The notes below the pieces were generated by a model. The model saw nothing but the letters and a program-made list of their open reading frames with translations, searched no databases and was not told the origin of the DNA. A program made the position numbers and the translations under genes. From Linderina pennispora (lineage: Eukaryota; Kickxellomycota; Kickxellomycetes; Kickxellales; Kickxellaceae): a stretch of DNA of 64,000 nt. The stretch's first letter is position 1. Every line of letters begins with the position of its first letter. The DNA is taken from the NCBI RefSeq assembly GCF_002104995.1, contig NW_024468250.1, forward strand, positions 186,001 to 250,000, written 5' to 3'. Below, piece after piece: positions 22,344-33,248 of the stretch.

Positions 22344-22749
22344 ATGACCGCCTCGTCTAGCATTAAAGCCATTACCGCGCTCAGTCTAATCGGGATCGCT
22401 ATAGCAGCACCAGATATCATTGGTGACACTGTCAGCGTAGTCAAGGAACGTCCAGGACACAGTTCATAGTGTGGTTGCGCCGGTGGAAAGTGCTGTTGCC
22501 GGTGCCCTTGCTCCAATCAATAGTGCCATTGCTAGCAATGCCCAAGAGTTTGGCGCGAATGCGGTCAGTTTTGCAGATAGTGTTGGCGGGAACATCATGA
22601 GTGCTGCGTCGGGCGTCGTTGGCCAGGTCAATAACCTCGATGATAACAGGATTTCGTCCGAGCTCGCAAAGCAAAACACGGCACTTGCAAGTCGTGGGAC
22701 GGCTGGTGTTGCAGTGATTGCGTGTCTGGCAATTGCAAGTCTGATGTGA
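22344..22749 (+). CDS. Small secreted, probably GPI-anchored protein
   Basis: ATG at 22344. Residues ~8-20 form a signal peptide (ITALSLIGIAIAA). The middle is Ala/Ser/Asn-rich and amphipathic (for example NAQEFGANAVSFADSV), and the C-terminus is a hydrophobic tail (GVAVIACLAIASLM) after small residues, the typical layout of a GPI signal. One extra base near 22455 breaks the frame between the mature N-terminus and the rest; without that break the protein is ~134 residues. It resembles in layout, not in sequence, the wall-type proteins at 34518 and 36456. Function unknown, likely cell surface. Confidence 0.55.
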
Positions 22750-22971
22750 CGGACGGGGCGTCCTTGATTGGCAAGCAGAGTGGGAATGGGTTCTTGGGCT
22801 TTTGTTTGAGTAGAGTTTCAGGCATCACAGAACGATATTCAAGACTCAATACTCGAATTTTACATCATGCGTGAAATGTAAGATCTGATGACTGCAGTTT
22901 ATATACAGACAGCTGGCACGGCAAGCACATTTTGCTTCTCCTATCTGTTTGATTTTCTTCTTTCACTCATA

Positions 22972-24560
22972 ATGGTTGCTCTCCCCCCTGAGCTTCTTGA
23001 CATTATCATCAAGATAATAGTCACACCCCCGCTTGATGATGAGCTAGGGCCTAATCTGGATGCCAATGTGCCCTGTTTGTCAGTGGACCTGGCTCGCATT
23101 GAGAGCGGTTAGCAGAATGTGGAGAGTGTGCACTCTGCCCTATATATACAAAGCTGTGAATATTCATTTGCATGGCCAGCCCGGTCGTATTCCAAAAACC
23201 ACTCGTCTGCCAACTCTATTCGAGGCGTACACCAGCGGATATGGCGGGGCAGTCAACCACATCGTGATCAGCATCGATGTCAGCACTATGCACGGATACG
23301 AGTATGGACAAGACTTGATTACGAAATTCTGCGAGAGCGGCGGCATACAATCGACCGTCAACTCACTGGATGTTGTTTTTGTCACGTCGCCTGGCACTAC
23401 CAGGCTGTGCCACTATAGCGATGTGCTGCAGTCCATAAGCATGAAAAGAGCGTTGTTTAGATACCTTCCAAGCATTAGCAGCCTTGGTATCGAGAGCGGG
23501 CACAGCAGCAGGATGACCGCAATCATGCGCCAGCATGTGCTCGAAGACATATCGGCATTGACTCCAAACAACATCCCGAGTCAGAGCGAAATTGTCTACA
23601 GTATTGTCAAGTCCTGGACAAAGAGCATACGACTGTTTACTGGGCTGACCCGCATCCACATCTCGCAGCCTGCTCGAGTGACGGCTAATGTTGAGCTTGT
23701 ACGCCGTAACGCAGCGACAATCAAAGAGGTCTCCATCTCAGCCATCAATTCTGTCTTTGTTGACGGATTTCTGTATCTGTCTTCCGACCAGGGTCAAGTA
23801 TATCCGAAGCTGACGCATCTGAGGATAAACATGCGCGAGCAGCCATTGGTACGCATCAAAATTCTCCCTCTCAGAAATAACCCGTTTCCAGCGCTTGAGT
23901 CTTTTTCCAGCTGTGGATATAGCATTCCAGGGATTGAGAGCCTGCTGATGCATATCTCTCCGCGACTAGTCCATCTTGAGCTCACGATGGACCACCCCAT
24001 GTATGGCGCTATGGTGGACCTGGGCATGGTAAACCATGGAGTGTTTCCAAAGCTCGTCTCAGCCAAATTGCACTGGGACTACTACCTGGGCTACATGACT
24101 GCTGACGAAAGTACACGCCTGATCAACTGCATGTTCGCATGGAGTCCAATTCTAGGATACTCCAAGATCCGTCTGCCCAACTACACCTTGCCAGACAATA
24201 GCCTTGGTCACCCACTATCAGGCTCACTGGTGTCGCTAGATATTGAGACCACCTGGGTAGCCTTCTCGAGGATGCAGCTGCTACAGCGCTGGTTCCCAAA
24301 GCTAGAGTCCGCCAGGTTTATGCTCGACTGCAGGGAATTTGCAAGCAGCCGAGGTATGGCCAGCCTGAAATGGACAGATACCTGTGGCTCGTGTGTCCCC
24401 CGCTTCAGGGTTCAGAGTAAAATCGATCACTATTCATCCCGTGAATCTCTGCCCCGAGTATGTGCCCTTTCTGAAACTGATGCTCAACAGGCGCTATCCG
24501 TCTATCAAACACATAAAGCTCATCCACATCTCGCAAAGACCCTTTTTTATAGGGTTCTAG
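22972..24560 (+). CDS. F-box-like / leucine-rich-repeat-like protein
   Basis: Starts MVALPPELLDIIIKIIV, an F-box-like helix (LPPELLxxI), followed after a break by the second F-box helix region (RMWRVCTLPYIYKAVNIH). The remaining ~470 residues are irregular leucine-rich repeats with recurring PKL..LR and L..L.I segments (YPKLTHLRI, FPALESF, FPKLVSAKL, FPKLESARF). F-box proteins recruit substrates to SCF ubiquitin ligases. Two one-base insertions, near 23095 and in the AAAA run at ~24418, break the frame. Past the second, the reading continues as NLCPEYVPFLKLMLNRRYP and stops at 24558-24560. The substrate is unknown. This kind of orphan F-box/LRR gene often belongs to expanded fungal families. 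Confidence 0.6.
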
Positions 24561-24869
24561 CTTGCCGGCGAGTATGGCGAAACTCAATGGCAAAAGGAAA
24601 TTTCTATCTGCTAAAGTGTGGGAAGGCAATTCAATTAAAAGGCTGCTACAAGAGAGAAACGGAATGCGTTTCAGCCCATCGATTCTGGGACGTGTGGTGA
24701 GCAGCCCGCCTGGACTCAACTTTTTAGCAATGGCAAAATGGAGGGGTTTACTTTCCTGCTGCCCCTTCATCATCTTGCTTTTCTCCTCCATTCAACTACC
24801 CATTTTCAACACTGGTGCGTTTTCATACAAAACTCCCTATCCGCTCTTGCTCGTACCTACTATAATACA

Positions 24870-25118
24870 ATGCACGCTGCAAGCCTAATGCTACTCCCAG
24901 CACTGATGCTGCTCTCGCCAGTCAATGGCGGGCGGCCCTATTATCCATTGCCGACGCCTGAAGGTGCACTGGTGCACCCGATGGTTAAGAGGCAAGAGGC
25001 GGGAACAGAGCACAGCCTGAACAGAAAGGAGTTCATGGGAAGGATGTTCCCGGCAGTATCTAGTAGTAGCACAAAGTCCGAGAGTGGTGATTTTACTGCT
25101 AGTGTGCCGATATCGTAA
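24870..25118 (+). CDS. Small secreted peptide precursor, candidate
   Basis: 82 codons from the ATG at 24870, 20 bases after a TATAAT-like run. Residues 1-20 form a clear signal peptide (MHAASLMLLPALMLLSPVNG). A Pro/Tyr-rich stretch follows, and a dibasic KR at about residue 41 could be a Kex2-type processing site. The C-terminal half is Ser-rich and polar without a membrane anchor. No homologue is recognised. The longer frame upstream begins inside the 3' region of the F-box gene and is not needed. Confidence 0.45.
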   Translation: MHAASLMLLPALMLLSPVNGGRPYYPLPTPEGALVHPMVKRQEAGTEHSLNRKEFMGRMFPAVSSSSTKSESGDFTASVPIS

Positions 25119-25484
25119 TTCGAGGAGCGGCTAGTATGACTAGGCCAAACTGCCTTTTTTGGGCAAACGAGGACCTACTACCATTAAAGCAATTCTCTTT
25201 CATATACCATTTCTGTGCAAAATATGGCTACCTAGTACATCCAATTAGTTTTATAAATACATGAGCTTCCTACTGATAATGTCTACTACCCTCAGGTCAA
25301 CCAGGCACTGCTGATGGCCATGGTCGTGGTGCACATTGACCAGGACCTTATTCCATTTTGCTTGGCTATAGCTTTACGTTACCAGAGCTGCAACGTTTTC
25401 TATTCATCCTTCATTAATCTTGCCATACAGTTGGAGCAAGGCAACTGCCTATATTTTTGTTTTGACCACACGTTTGAAGCAGAC

Positions 25485-25706
25485 ATGAGACTACACTGGA
25501 AAATAGCAACTGTCACAGCATCTGTGGCTATCAGCATGGCGGCGCTAGCCGAATCGGCATCCACAACAGATGTGCTTGCCACGACAAGCAGTGGCAGCAT
25601 TAGCCTGCATGGGCATTCAGGAAGAGCCAGCACGTCTACAAGCGATGGGTCACACCGGTCCGCTGGGGCTCTGATCATCGCAATATGCGGAATGACCCTT
25701 CTTTAG
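25485..25706 (+). CDS. Very small secreted, GPI-type surface protein, candidate
   Basis: 73 codons from ATG 25485. Residues ~5-24 form a signal peptide (IATVTASVAISMAALA). A Ser/Thr/Gly-rich centre suitable for O-glycosylation follows, then a short hydrophobic C-terminus (AGALIIAICGMTLL) typical of GPI attachment. The layout matches other surface proteins in the window. No family known. Frames upstream of this ATG lack support. Confidence 0.45.
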   Translation: MRLHWKIATVTASVAISMAALAESASTTDVLATTSSGSISLHGHSGRASTSTSDGSHRSAGALIIAICGMTLL

Positions 25707-25822
25707 CGTAGATGTGGGTTTATTTTGAAAAGAAACAACTGTGGATTGAAAGATGTAGACATTAGACATATACGTGGGATAAAAAGGGGGCGAGTGAAGG
25801 ACGAGTGGTGAGATGTTCGCAT

Positions 25823-26455
25823 TTAGTAGGTGGGTGCCAAGGCAGAGAGCAGGATCACAATAACCCACCCGGTGACAATCAAGCCGGGCCGGCCACTGAC
25901 GCCGCTATGCGAACGATCAAGCGTCTCCAGGTTCATGGACGAGCGGCCGTGCTCAATCCGGGACTTGCTTTCCGAAAACTCGTAGTCGCCGGTTGCCTCT
26001 GCCGATACCGATGCGCTGCTATCAATAGATGCCGAACGGATGCCTGAGTTTACGGCGCCAGGATGAGGCGTAGCGAACTGCTCCCACAGCGAGCTCTTGA
26101 TGGCAGGATCATTGAGCATCAGCGAGATCGAGCTGACAGCAGACGGATCGTGAATCATGGACTCGAACATCTCGACGGCATTCGGGTTGCTGAGCTGCGA
26201 TGTCAGCATGGACTTGAACCCGGCATCCTTGAACTGCCCCTCAAGTGCGGCAAAGGCTTCAGGCAGATTCTGGGCCAGGCTATCGAGGGAGACGGGCGGC
26301 TGGAACATGGGGTGCGCAGCAGGCTGTGGGGATGGTGATGGTGATGGGGACGGGGGATGGGCTGGGACAAAGTTGTCGGCAGCCACAAGCATGGCCATGG
26401 TGGAGATGAGCACGACGAGGATCCGAGAGACCATTGTGAGGTTCATGATCGGCAT
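25823..26455 (-). CDS. Secreted protein with Pro/Ser stretch and C-terminal hydrophobic tail
   Basis: About 210 residues. Two nearby Met codons (26455 and 26446) could start it; both precede the signal peptide (SRILVVLISTMAMLVAA). A PSPSPSPSP run follows at ~residues 34-42, then an alpha-helical domain of ~100 residues rich in repeated L-N-x-P/M-x-P turns (SNPNAVEMFESMIHDPSAV, MLNDPAIKSSLWEQFA), a Ser-rich linker and a final hydrophobic segment (LIVTGWVIVILLSALA). It is most likely a GPI-anchored or membrane-tethered surface protein. The helical repeat resembles nothing I can name. No frame break is evident. Confidence 0.6.
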   Translation of the reverse strand: MPIMNLTMVSRILVVLISTMAMLVAADNFVPAHPPSPSPSPSPQPAAHPMFQPPVSLDSLAQNLPEAFAALEGQFKDAGFKSMLTSQLSNPNAVEMFESMIHDPSAVSSISLMLNDPAIKSSLWEQFATPHPGAVNSGIRSASIDSSASVSAEATGDYEFSESKSRIEHGRSSMNLETLDRSHSGVSGRPGLIVTGWVIVILLSALAPTY

Positions 26456-27035
26456 GAAATATACTCGCAATAATGGAAAGAAGGGATCCTCCTTGCTTGG
26501 ATATTGCCGATGAAGAAGAATAAGTGCAATAGCAGAACAGACACGCCGCAGAGGAACTGTCCGGGTGAATAAATATAGTGAGGGAGATGAAAGGGGAAAG
26601 GAGAAGTCGTTTGCTTTCGGCGCTGGTAGTCTCTTTAGAAATGCAAAAAAAGGAGGCAAATGCTGGTTGTTTTGTATTTTGTAAAGAAAGGGTTAGAGGT
26701 GTAGTGAGGCGCCTGGTGCGTGAGGCGTTACAATCGGATGAATGGCAGTGGACAATATGAGGGCATCAAAGGGCAAACGGGCGAGGGATGAAGCAGAAAC
26801 GAAGAGACAACGCGGCAGAGGGGCAGATGCGGTCTGCACGACAGGGGTTTAAAAGCAAATTTCCCACAGCGTAGTCAATATCGCCAGAAGAAACGAGCAG
26901 CAAGCGGATGCAAAGTAGTATTCGTAAACGTGCAATGTCCAGCAGGTGAGCCGAGGGGAGATAAACAAAAGTAGACAGAGTAGTAGGATGGAGGAGAGAA
27001 AAAAGCAAAAACAGCAAGCTTGCGCCCGATTTGTG
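26456..27035. other. Gene-free region
   Basis: No supported gene. The DNA is purine-biased on the plus strand (26560-26720 and 26990-27020), as in many pyrimidine-rich fungal promoters read from the minus strand. It is likely the promoter of the secreted protein at 25823-26455. Confidence 0.4.
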
Positions 27036-27239
27036 CTATAAGGTTCGGGCTTGCTGCATGGTGGTGTGTACATCCGAGAGGGAGTGGGGACCAAGTTGCC
27101 GATACAGGCTGCGAACCGCGTCACGAACTGCAATGGGGGTAGCCAGTGGTCCGCTATCATGCACAGCATATTTTGCGTAACTGTCGGCTGACAACCTAGA
27201 CCTGGTATTAGTTGGCACCATGTCATCAGCGGATCGCAT
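27036..27239 (-). CDS. Hypothetical short ORF, possibly the last exon of a small gene
   Basis: The minus-strand frame stays open upstream to about 27310 and ends at 27036, downstream of VMA4 on the same strand. Codon choice is gene-like, and the peptide (beginning MRSADDMVPTNTRSRL) is polar and helix-forming, with a YAKYAV/PIAVRDAVRSLYRQL pattern reminiscent of small mitochondrial LYR-type proteins; that resemblance is weak. An upstream first exon around 27330-27400 (Arg-rich MRRFARLSH) is conceivable, but I cannot place splice sites. Low certainty. Confidence 0.25.
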   Translation of the reverse strand: MRSADDMVPTNTRSRLSADSYAKYAVHDSGPLATPIAVRDAVRSLYRQLGPHSLSDVHTTMQQARTL

Positions 27240-27510
27240 GTGCAGGATCTGCTGCTGGCAGTGCCGAGCTACACGCAGAGAGCCGTGTGCAAGGAGCGCA
27301 GTACCTGCCTACTATTTCTCTTCAACATCAAACCAAGCCGGCGCCATGCCCGACGGTTTGTGTGGCTTAGGCGCGCAAATCGACGCATGCTGTCGACATG
27401 GCTTTGGCAGCAGTAAAATCGCCCAAAGACAGGCAGCGGAGCTCATTGGGCAAGACGGGGATTTATTACGACGGCGAAAGGACTACAGTTCAAAGACACC
27501 CCTGGTTGCA

Positions 27511-28211
27511 CTAGTTGAAGAACTTGCGGTTGGGCGACTGGCCGTATAGGACGTTGCGCAGCTGCGGCAGCATGCCTGTCGGCACACAGGTCCAGGCGCG
27601 CCTGCAGTGTGTTGTCGACGCTGATGCGGCCGTTGAAAGCCGCCGACGTGCACACCACCCAGCACAGTATCCGGCAGCGGCGCGTTCTCGGCAACCGAGA
27701 CCTCGACCGCCTTGCCGGTCTTCGCCTTGGCGCCCTCAACGGCCTGCGGCACAGCCTCCTTGATCAGCGCAATGTCAGTAGCGCGGCCGCGTACGGTGAC
27801 CTTGGTGTCGTTGAGCTGGATCAGCGCCTGGGTAACCAGGCTGACCAGCAGTGACCTTGTAGGTCTCTGTGTTGCTCGACACCTCGACCCAGCGCCTTCT
27901 GTGCATCGACAAACACTGTGTCCAGGAGGGACTGGCGCTGCTGCAGGACCTGCAAACGCGACTTGTTCACCAGCGTCGAGCTTCAGGATCCGCTGCTTTA
28001 CGTCAGCCTGCTTCACCTTGCGCTGGAACTGCTCCTCGACGTTGATCGACTCCTGGCGCACCAGCTTGGCCTTCTCAATGTTGAACTCCTCATCGGCCTT
28101 CACCTTGATTTCGCGAGCCTTCTCGAGGGCCTCCTGCTTGATGAACGCAACCATTTTGTTCATCTCGGAGAACACCTCCTCATCATTCATGGGGCGGGCA
28201 ACAGTCGACAT
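27511..28211 (-). CDS. VMA4: V-type proton ATPase subunit E
   Basis: Peripheral-stalk subunit of the vacuolar H+-ATPase. The start at 28211 gives MSTVARPMNDEEVFSEMNKM, followed by the family N-terminal helix with EALEKAREIKVKADEEFNIEK (long charged coil, residues ~25-90). The C-terminal globular part keeps LNDTKVTVRGRATDI, the GGV strand near 27650 and the end LYGQSPNRKFFN, with stop at 27511-27513. Five apparent one-base insertions (near 27980, 27885, 27850, 27645, 27575) fall in about 700 bases, the densest cluster in the window, several beside CTGG. All domains remain recognisable in order, so I treat the gene as functional. Confidence 0.9.
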
Positions 28212-28435
28212 GTCTGTGAATTCAAATGATAAAGGAATAGTGGAAAATTGGATGAGAGTAAAAGTATAGGAAATCTAAGAGTGGGGAAAAAGCGTGCAAT
28301 TCGAGATTTGGCTCACAGACACTGCGAGCTTTTAGCAGCGGGTCGGGGGAGGAGTGACTGCAATATAGTGTCCCCCCAGGATACGTGGAAAAGGCCCAAG
28401 CTTGCAGCCCCGTGTCGTCATACAGTTTATTGCGC

Positions 28436-29397
28436 TTAGTAGAACAGAATGCTCACCAGAATCATGGCCGCTATCATCATAAATACGCGCGAAATGAAGG
28501 CCTGCTGGCCCACAGGCTGGCCCGCGCTGGCAACACCGTGCATGCCGTTCGCCTGGACCGCTCGGGAACGTGTACGAGAAGCCCATCAGCGTCGGCAAGA
28601 AGCCAAAGCCGCCAGGTGAACACAAAGTTGCCACCCCTCGCGGCGCCATGGAAACTGCCAGGCACGCCAAATGGATCGAATCCAAAGAACTGGTTCGGCT
28701 GCCTCTGCGGCGGCGGCGGACGCTGGCCAGCCGGCCGGTTTGGCATGTTGGGGTTTAAGCCGTGGGTCCTTCTCCTCGCGGCCGCGGCCATACACAGGGA
28801 TCACCTTGTCTTTGTCGCACCCAGCCTTGCACACCGGGCAGGTCGCGCTGCGGTCGAGCCACTGAACCAGACATGACCAGCAGAACAGATGCCCACATAT
28901 TGTCAGCACCGGGTCGGTCGCCGAGTCAAAGCAGATGTTGCAGCTGAACTCGTCGTTACCGCCTGGCTCAGCCGCATTGCCGGCTGCTGGGGCGCCAAGG
29001 TCAGGTTCCTTGCCCTTGTCGGTACGTGCTGTGGTTGTTCCTGACACAATGTCAGTCTTCGTCTGCTATGCTCTCAGCCTCGGTTTGTCGCCGCTGGCGC
29101 AGCTCGCTTGAAGGCTCCTCTACACCCGTGATATGCACCTCCTGCTCGTGCCCTACTTCCTGCTGTTCCTGCTGCTGCTGCTGCTGCTGCTGTGATTCAT
29201 GGCCGACTACAGCGTTGTTGGCTGCATTCGAATTCCCCTCGCTGACCGCAGGCAGCGCTGTTGTTTTGGTGTGTGGTGTGTCTAGGCGAGAGGCTTCGCC
29301 AAGGAGCTTCTCCTGATGATGATGATGCTGCTGCTTGAGCATGTTCGGCTACCACAGTGCTTGCCTCGGCGTGTGCATTATCGTTGCTGTCGTCCAT
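28436..29397 (-). CDS. RNF5/RNF185-type membrane RING E3 ubiquitin ligase
   Basis: ER-associated E3 ligase of the RMA1/RNF5 family. The N-terminal ~110 residues are low complexity with a Gln run (29165-29190) and acidic Ser. The C3HC4 RING follows ([20 protein letters not shown] then CWSCLVQWL and CPVCKAG), around 28965-28840. The conserved post-RING segment KVIPVYGRG comes next. A Pro/Phe-rich linker leads to a final membrane segment ([14 protein letters not shown]) with stop at 28436-28438. Breaks occur in the CAT/CAG run near 29330, near 29050, and twice in the linker (about 28750 and 28620). If the 29330 break is real, MLKQQ at 29342 is an alternative start. Partners are E2 enzymes of ERAD by family knowledge. 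Confidence 0.8.
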
Positions 29398-29755
29398 TTT
29401 GTGCAGATTACTATGAAAAAAGGTTAAGAACTAGGAGACCAGAAATGTATGCGTGTGAAAAGAACGGAATTATCAACCCCCAAGCTACCGCCAGGTGGTG
29501 TGAGGACACGGCTTTTCCGGCCTAAATTTCGCATTACTACCAGCAAGGCGTCGCCAACCGATCGATCATACGATTATACCTGCGAATCACGACTTTATGT
29601 CTACTTTTGGCAGCTCAGGCCCGGCAGCATGCGCGGTACCCTGGCCATATATCCTATCCACCAGGCATGTCACAGACGTACAATGTCTGAAAGTACTTTG
29701 GTATTGAGTGCAGAAAGATAAGGAGGAAATATGGAAACAACTAGTTTTTTTTTTT
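29398..29755. other. Short gene-free spacer
   Basis: Promoter space of the RING ligase (minus strand) and 3' flank of argininosuccinate lyase, including a poly-T run at 29744-29757 directly downstream of the lyase stop. No gene seen. Confidence 0.4.
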
Positions 29756-31337
29756 TTACTGAGACAGCCACTTGTTGAGGATCTCAATCTGGCCGTTGAC
29801 AGTTGCCCGGCTGGTGCCGCCGACCGAGCAGCGGTTGTCAACACTCTGCTCAAAGTTCCACACCTTTAGGACATCGTCCTCGAACGCCGGGTGGAGCGTC
29901 TTGAGATCAGCAACAGAGAGTTCGTTGATCTGGCATCCGCGGTCCTCACCCATCTTCACGGCGGCGCCCGAGATGTGGTGCGTCTCGCGGAAGGGAACTC
30001 CCTTGCGCACGAGATACTCGGCAAGGTCAGTGGCCAGCATATCACCGGTGAGGCTGCCCTTCATCTTGGACTGCGTCAATCTAAAGAAAAGGGTGTGTGC
30101 GAGTTAGTGACCATGTTTCGCGTGTGTGGTTTGTCGCCACGGTGGATACAATTGCGGCGAGAACCAGGTATAGATAAAGCGTAGCCACAGCGCCAGACTA
30201 GTGTTTCTGGCAGTCCCAAAGGCTAATCATAGCGGACATCATCCCCTCATGTCAAAAACTCGCTATGACCTCTTACCTTTAATGTAGCAATGACAGCGGC
30301 TGTGATCTGCAGGGATCCAGTCAGCGTATCGACAGCATCAAACATCGGCTCCTTGTCTTCCTGCATATCCTTGTTGTAGGTGCTCGGCAGACCCTTGTAG
30401 GTCATCATGAATCCAGTCATGTCACCGAACACACGGCCGCTCTTGCCACGCAGCAGCTCGAGACTATCGGGGTTCTTCTTCTGCGGCATCAGGCTGCTGC
30501 CCGTGCTGTACGCGTCAGCGAGCTTGACAAAGCCGAACTCGGCAGTCGAGTAAATGATCAGATCCTCGGCCAGACGGCTAATGTGAATCATGATCATTGA
30601 GCTGTGGAACAGGAACTCGGCGACAAAATCTCTGTCGGACGTGCCATACAGCGAGTTGGGCGTGATCGATGAGAAACCGAGCTCCTTGGCGAGCAGCTCG
30701 CGGTCGACCTGGAACGGATTTCCGGCCAGGGCACCCGAGCCAAGCGGCAGCTGGGACACCCGCGGCACAAATTGCTCCAGGCGCTGCGTGTCCTGCTGGA
30801 ACCAGAACGCGTAGCTCAGCAGGAAGTGCGACCACCGGATCGGCTGCGCCCGCTGCAGGTGCGTGTACCCAGGCATCAGAACGTCAATATCCTGCGCTGC
30901 ACGCTGTACTAGCACCGCAACCAGCTCGCGCAGATACGCAATCTGCTTCTTGACCTCCTCCAGCAGCCATAGACGCATGTCGGTGGCCACCTGGTCGTTG
31001 CGCGAGCGGCCCTGTGTGCAGCTTTCCGGCAACAGTGCCCACCAGCTCGCCCAGCCGGCGCTCGTTGGCTGTGTGGATGTCCTCGATCTCCAGGCTTCAG
31101 CTCGAACTTGTTGTCCTCCCATTCCTGGTGGACCGCAGCCAGGCCGTCGTGCAGTGTCTGGCGCTCGGCGGGCGTCAGAATCCCCTGCTTCTCCAGCGCC
31201 TTGATGTATGCCTGCGAGCCGCGGATATCGGCGCTGTACATACGCTTGTCAAAGTGGATCGACTCGTTGAAGGCTTCCATGAGTGGATCAGTGGCACCGG
31301 TGAAACGGCCGCCCCAGAGCTTCTTTGCGCCAGACAT
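29756..31337 (-). CDS. ARG4: Argininosuccinate lyase, with one intron
   Basis: Splits argininosuccinate into arginine and fumarate, the last step of arginine synthesis. The start is [20 protein letters not shown] (ATG 31335-31337). Family hallmarks are the HTGRSRNDQ region (near 31010-31030), [10 protein letters not shown] and the fumarase/lyase signature [12 protein letters not shown] (~30465-30500), with the catalytic Ser loop. Exon 1 covers 30277-31337 and exon 2 covers 29756-30080. Exon 2 carries [21 protein letters not shown]. The intron at 30081-30276 has consensus borders (GTAAGA...TTTAG). Two insertions near 31107 (in CCTGG) and 31025 break exon 1, and the frame across the splice junction is off by one base, probably the same kind of error. 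No catalytic residue appears lost. Confidence 0.93.
30081..30276 (-). other. Intron of argininosuccinate lyase
   Basis: Minus-strand intron of 196 bases: donor GTAAGA after ...ACATTAAAG, acceptor ...TTTCTTTAG before ATTGACG. Coding similarity stops and resumes exactly at these borders, apart from a one-base frame offset. Confidence 0.8.
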
Positions 31338-32541
31338 TATTTTTGTATGTGAGATGGTGGAGTAAAATGTAAACAGATGCTGTTTAGCTTGCAGAGATAA
31401 AGAGGAGATCGGTCTTCGCCGGGTGACTGCGTGTCTTTTTTAAATGGTCGACGGGCTGGGGTTCTTTGCTGATGAGTCGTAAGCAGTTTGTCTTTGCAGA
31501 TCCGGACAATGCTGCTATTTTTCCTTTTCGCTTCCGCGTTGCTGCGAAAAAGTGAGTCACAACAGGCAACAGCCACCCTCACAAGGAGTCCGCCTCAGAC
31601 TAGAAACGGATCTCAGTCTGCTGCCTGGATGACGCACTCGCTAGACCTACAATGCTTGCTCCGGCGGATCTGGCGAGGGCGTGGGAAGCCTGCCGGATCA
31701 CATGAGTGGGACCAGATCGTCTGCAGAGATCGATTGAGCAGACCGGCAGTTTCATATTGTGATCCTGTATGTCTTGGAGGGGGAGATATGCTAGGGAGAC
31801 AAACTTATCGGCAGGTACCCATGGTCGCTGGTTAGGCTGGCTTGTCCAAGTCACTGCATTTGACGGATAAAAAGCCCAATGTGCCTACCTCTGCCATGTG
31901 GCTATACACTGTGTGTATCTGGACATGAGCCATTTATAGCGGTGTGTGCGACATAGCACAGCACCAAATCGTCGGACATCAAGAGTCTTCGAACAGTATG
32001 CACGAAATCACAGCCTGGCAGAGACAGATCAAAACATGTAATCAATGCTGATCTATTACTCTATCACAGCACCAATCTAATTGGGCCGTGTTTTTTGCGC
32101 TGCCTTCGTCTTGGAGCCCTGACCAAGCACCTGTGGATCAAAGCTGGAGGATAAGCGGGACACTAAAGCTAGCCCTCTTTTCACTTCAGCGAATTTTTGT
32201 CACAGGTAAAGACTGGGCGAATCCATTACGGAGAAGGCGCAACGACAGATGCGGTGGTGGAAACGGAGATGCGATTTTTGACGATCGATACGCTGCGCCT
32301 GCGGGCGAGGAGAAAATGCGCGGGGCAGCTGAAACAGCGTCAAATTCGTGAAGAAATCTGGAATTTGCCTGCGACATTTCTGAAATTCAAACGCCTTCCA
32401 CCACTCTGCCGAATGCGCGTGTATGGAGTCGGCGTGTACATTCGGGCAATAGCCTGGCCCATGGGGAGAGAGACGTACTTTTGCGCTGATGACCTGCCTC
32501 CCCACTTCCCAATTCCTTGTGTAGGAGTATAAACAAAAATA
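31338..32541. other. Divergent intergenic region between ARG4 and the L17 gene
   Basis: About 1.2 kb containing the two divergent promoters. No supported ORF; the frame at 31488-31835 begins with a signal-like stretch but lacks coding character. A CTTCAG / CACAG|GTAAAG run near 32185-32210 might mark a 5'-UTR intron of the ribosomal gene; this is uncertain. Confidence 0.4.
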
Positions 32542-33248
32542 ATGGCTCGCTACGCTGCTGCACCGGCCAACGAGGCCAAGTCCGCTAAGACCCGCGGTTC
32601 GTACCTGCGTGTCCACTTCAAGAACACTGTTGAGACCGCCAACGCCATCAAGGGCCGCAAGCTGCTCAACGCTGTGCGCTACCTGAAGGACGTCGAGGAG
32701 CACAAGCAGTGCGTTCCTTTCCGCCGCTTCCACGGTGGTATCGGCCGTACCGCCCAGGCTAAGGCTTTCGGCGCCACCATGGGTCGCTGGCCCGCCAAGA
32801 GCGCCAAGTTCCTGCTTGGTCTGCTCGAGAACGTCCAGGCTAACGCTGAGGTAAGAGTCGGATTTTCAACAATGAATGGCACCCACACCGCCATCGTGGA
32901 TTGGATGAATAACGGCAGCGCTGCTGCTGCGCACACGCTCACTCGCTGTTGTTCATGATGTGCTGATATTCCAACCTGTTTATTTGTTACCAACCGCCTT
33001 AGGCCAAGGGTCTTAACGTCGAGGAGCTTGTCGTCAAGCACATCCTGGTCAACGCCGCCCCCAAGCAGCGTCGCCGCACCTACCGTGCCCACGGTCGCAT
33101 CAACCCGTACATGAGCAACCCGTGCCACATCGAGATCATCGTCTCCGAGGAGGAGAAGAAGGTCGAGAAGGCCGACGACCGCGTCACCGCCCCCTTCCAG
33201 ACCCGCAAGCAGCTTGCTGTCAAGCGCCTCCGTGCCAGCCGCAACTAA
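32542..33248 (+). CDS. RPL17: 60S ribosomal protein L17 (uL22), one intron
   Basis: Lines the polypeptide exit tunnel. Exon 1 (32542-32850, 103 codons) begins [20 protein letters not shown], with the conserved [15 protein letters not shown] and the signature [15 protein letters not shown]. Exon 2 (33003-33248) continues [20 protein letters not shown], followed by the tunnel hairpin [20 protein letters not shown]. Total 184 residues, the normal length for the eukaryotic protein, with no frame break. Codons are strongly biased to C/G-ending preferred forms, as expected for a highly expressed gene. The ATG is preceded by an A-rich leader (AAACAAAAATA). Confidence 0.97.
32851..33002 (+). other. 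Intron of RPL17
   Basis: 152-base intron with donor GTAAGAGTCG and acceptor CCGCCTTAG. A CTGAT-type branch sequence (TGCTGATATT) lies ~40 bases before the acceptor. It is phase 0, between ...NVQANAE and AKGLNVEE... Confidence 0.93.

Noticed and set aside
31488-31835. Plus-strand ORF with a signal-like N-terminus upstream of ARG4
   Set aside because: Only the first ~20 residues look signal-like; the rest has random composition and lies in the ARG4 promoter.
32200-32733. Minus-strand frame overlapping the L17 start
   Set aside because: Overlaps the promoter and exon 1 of a conserved ribosomal gene; no homology.
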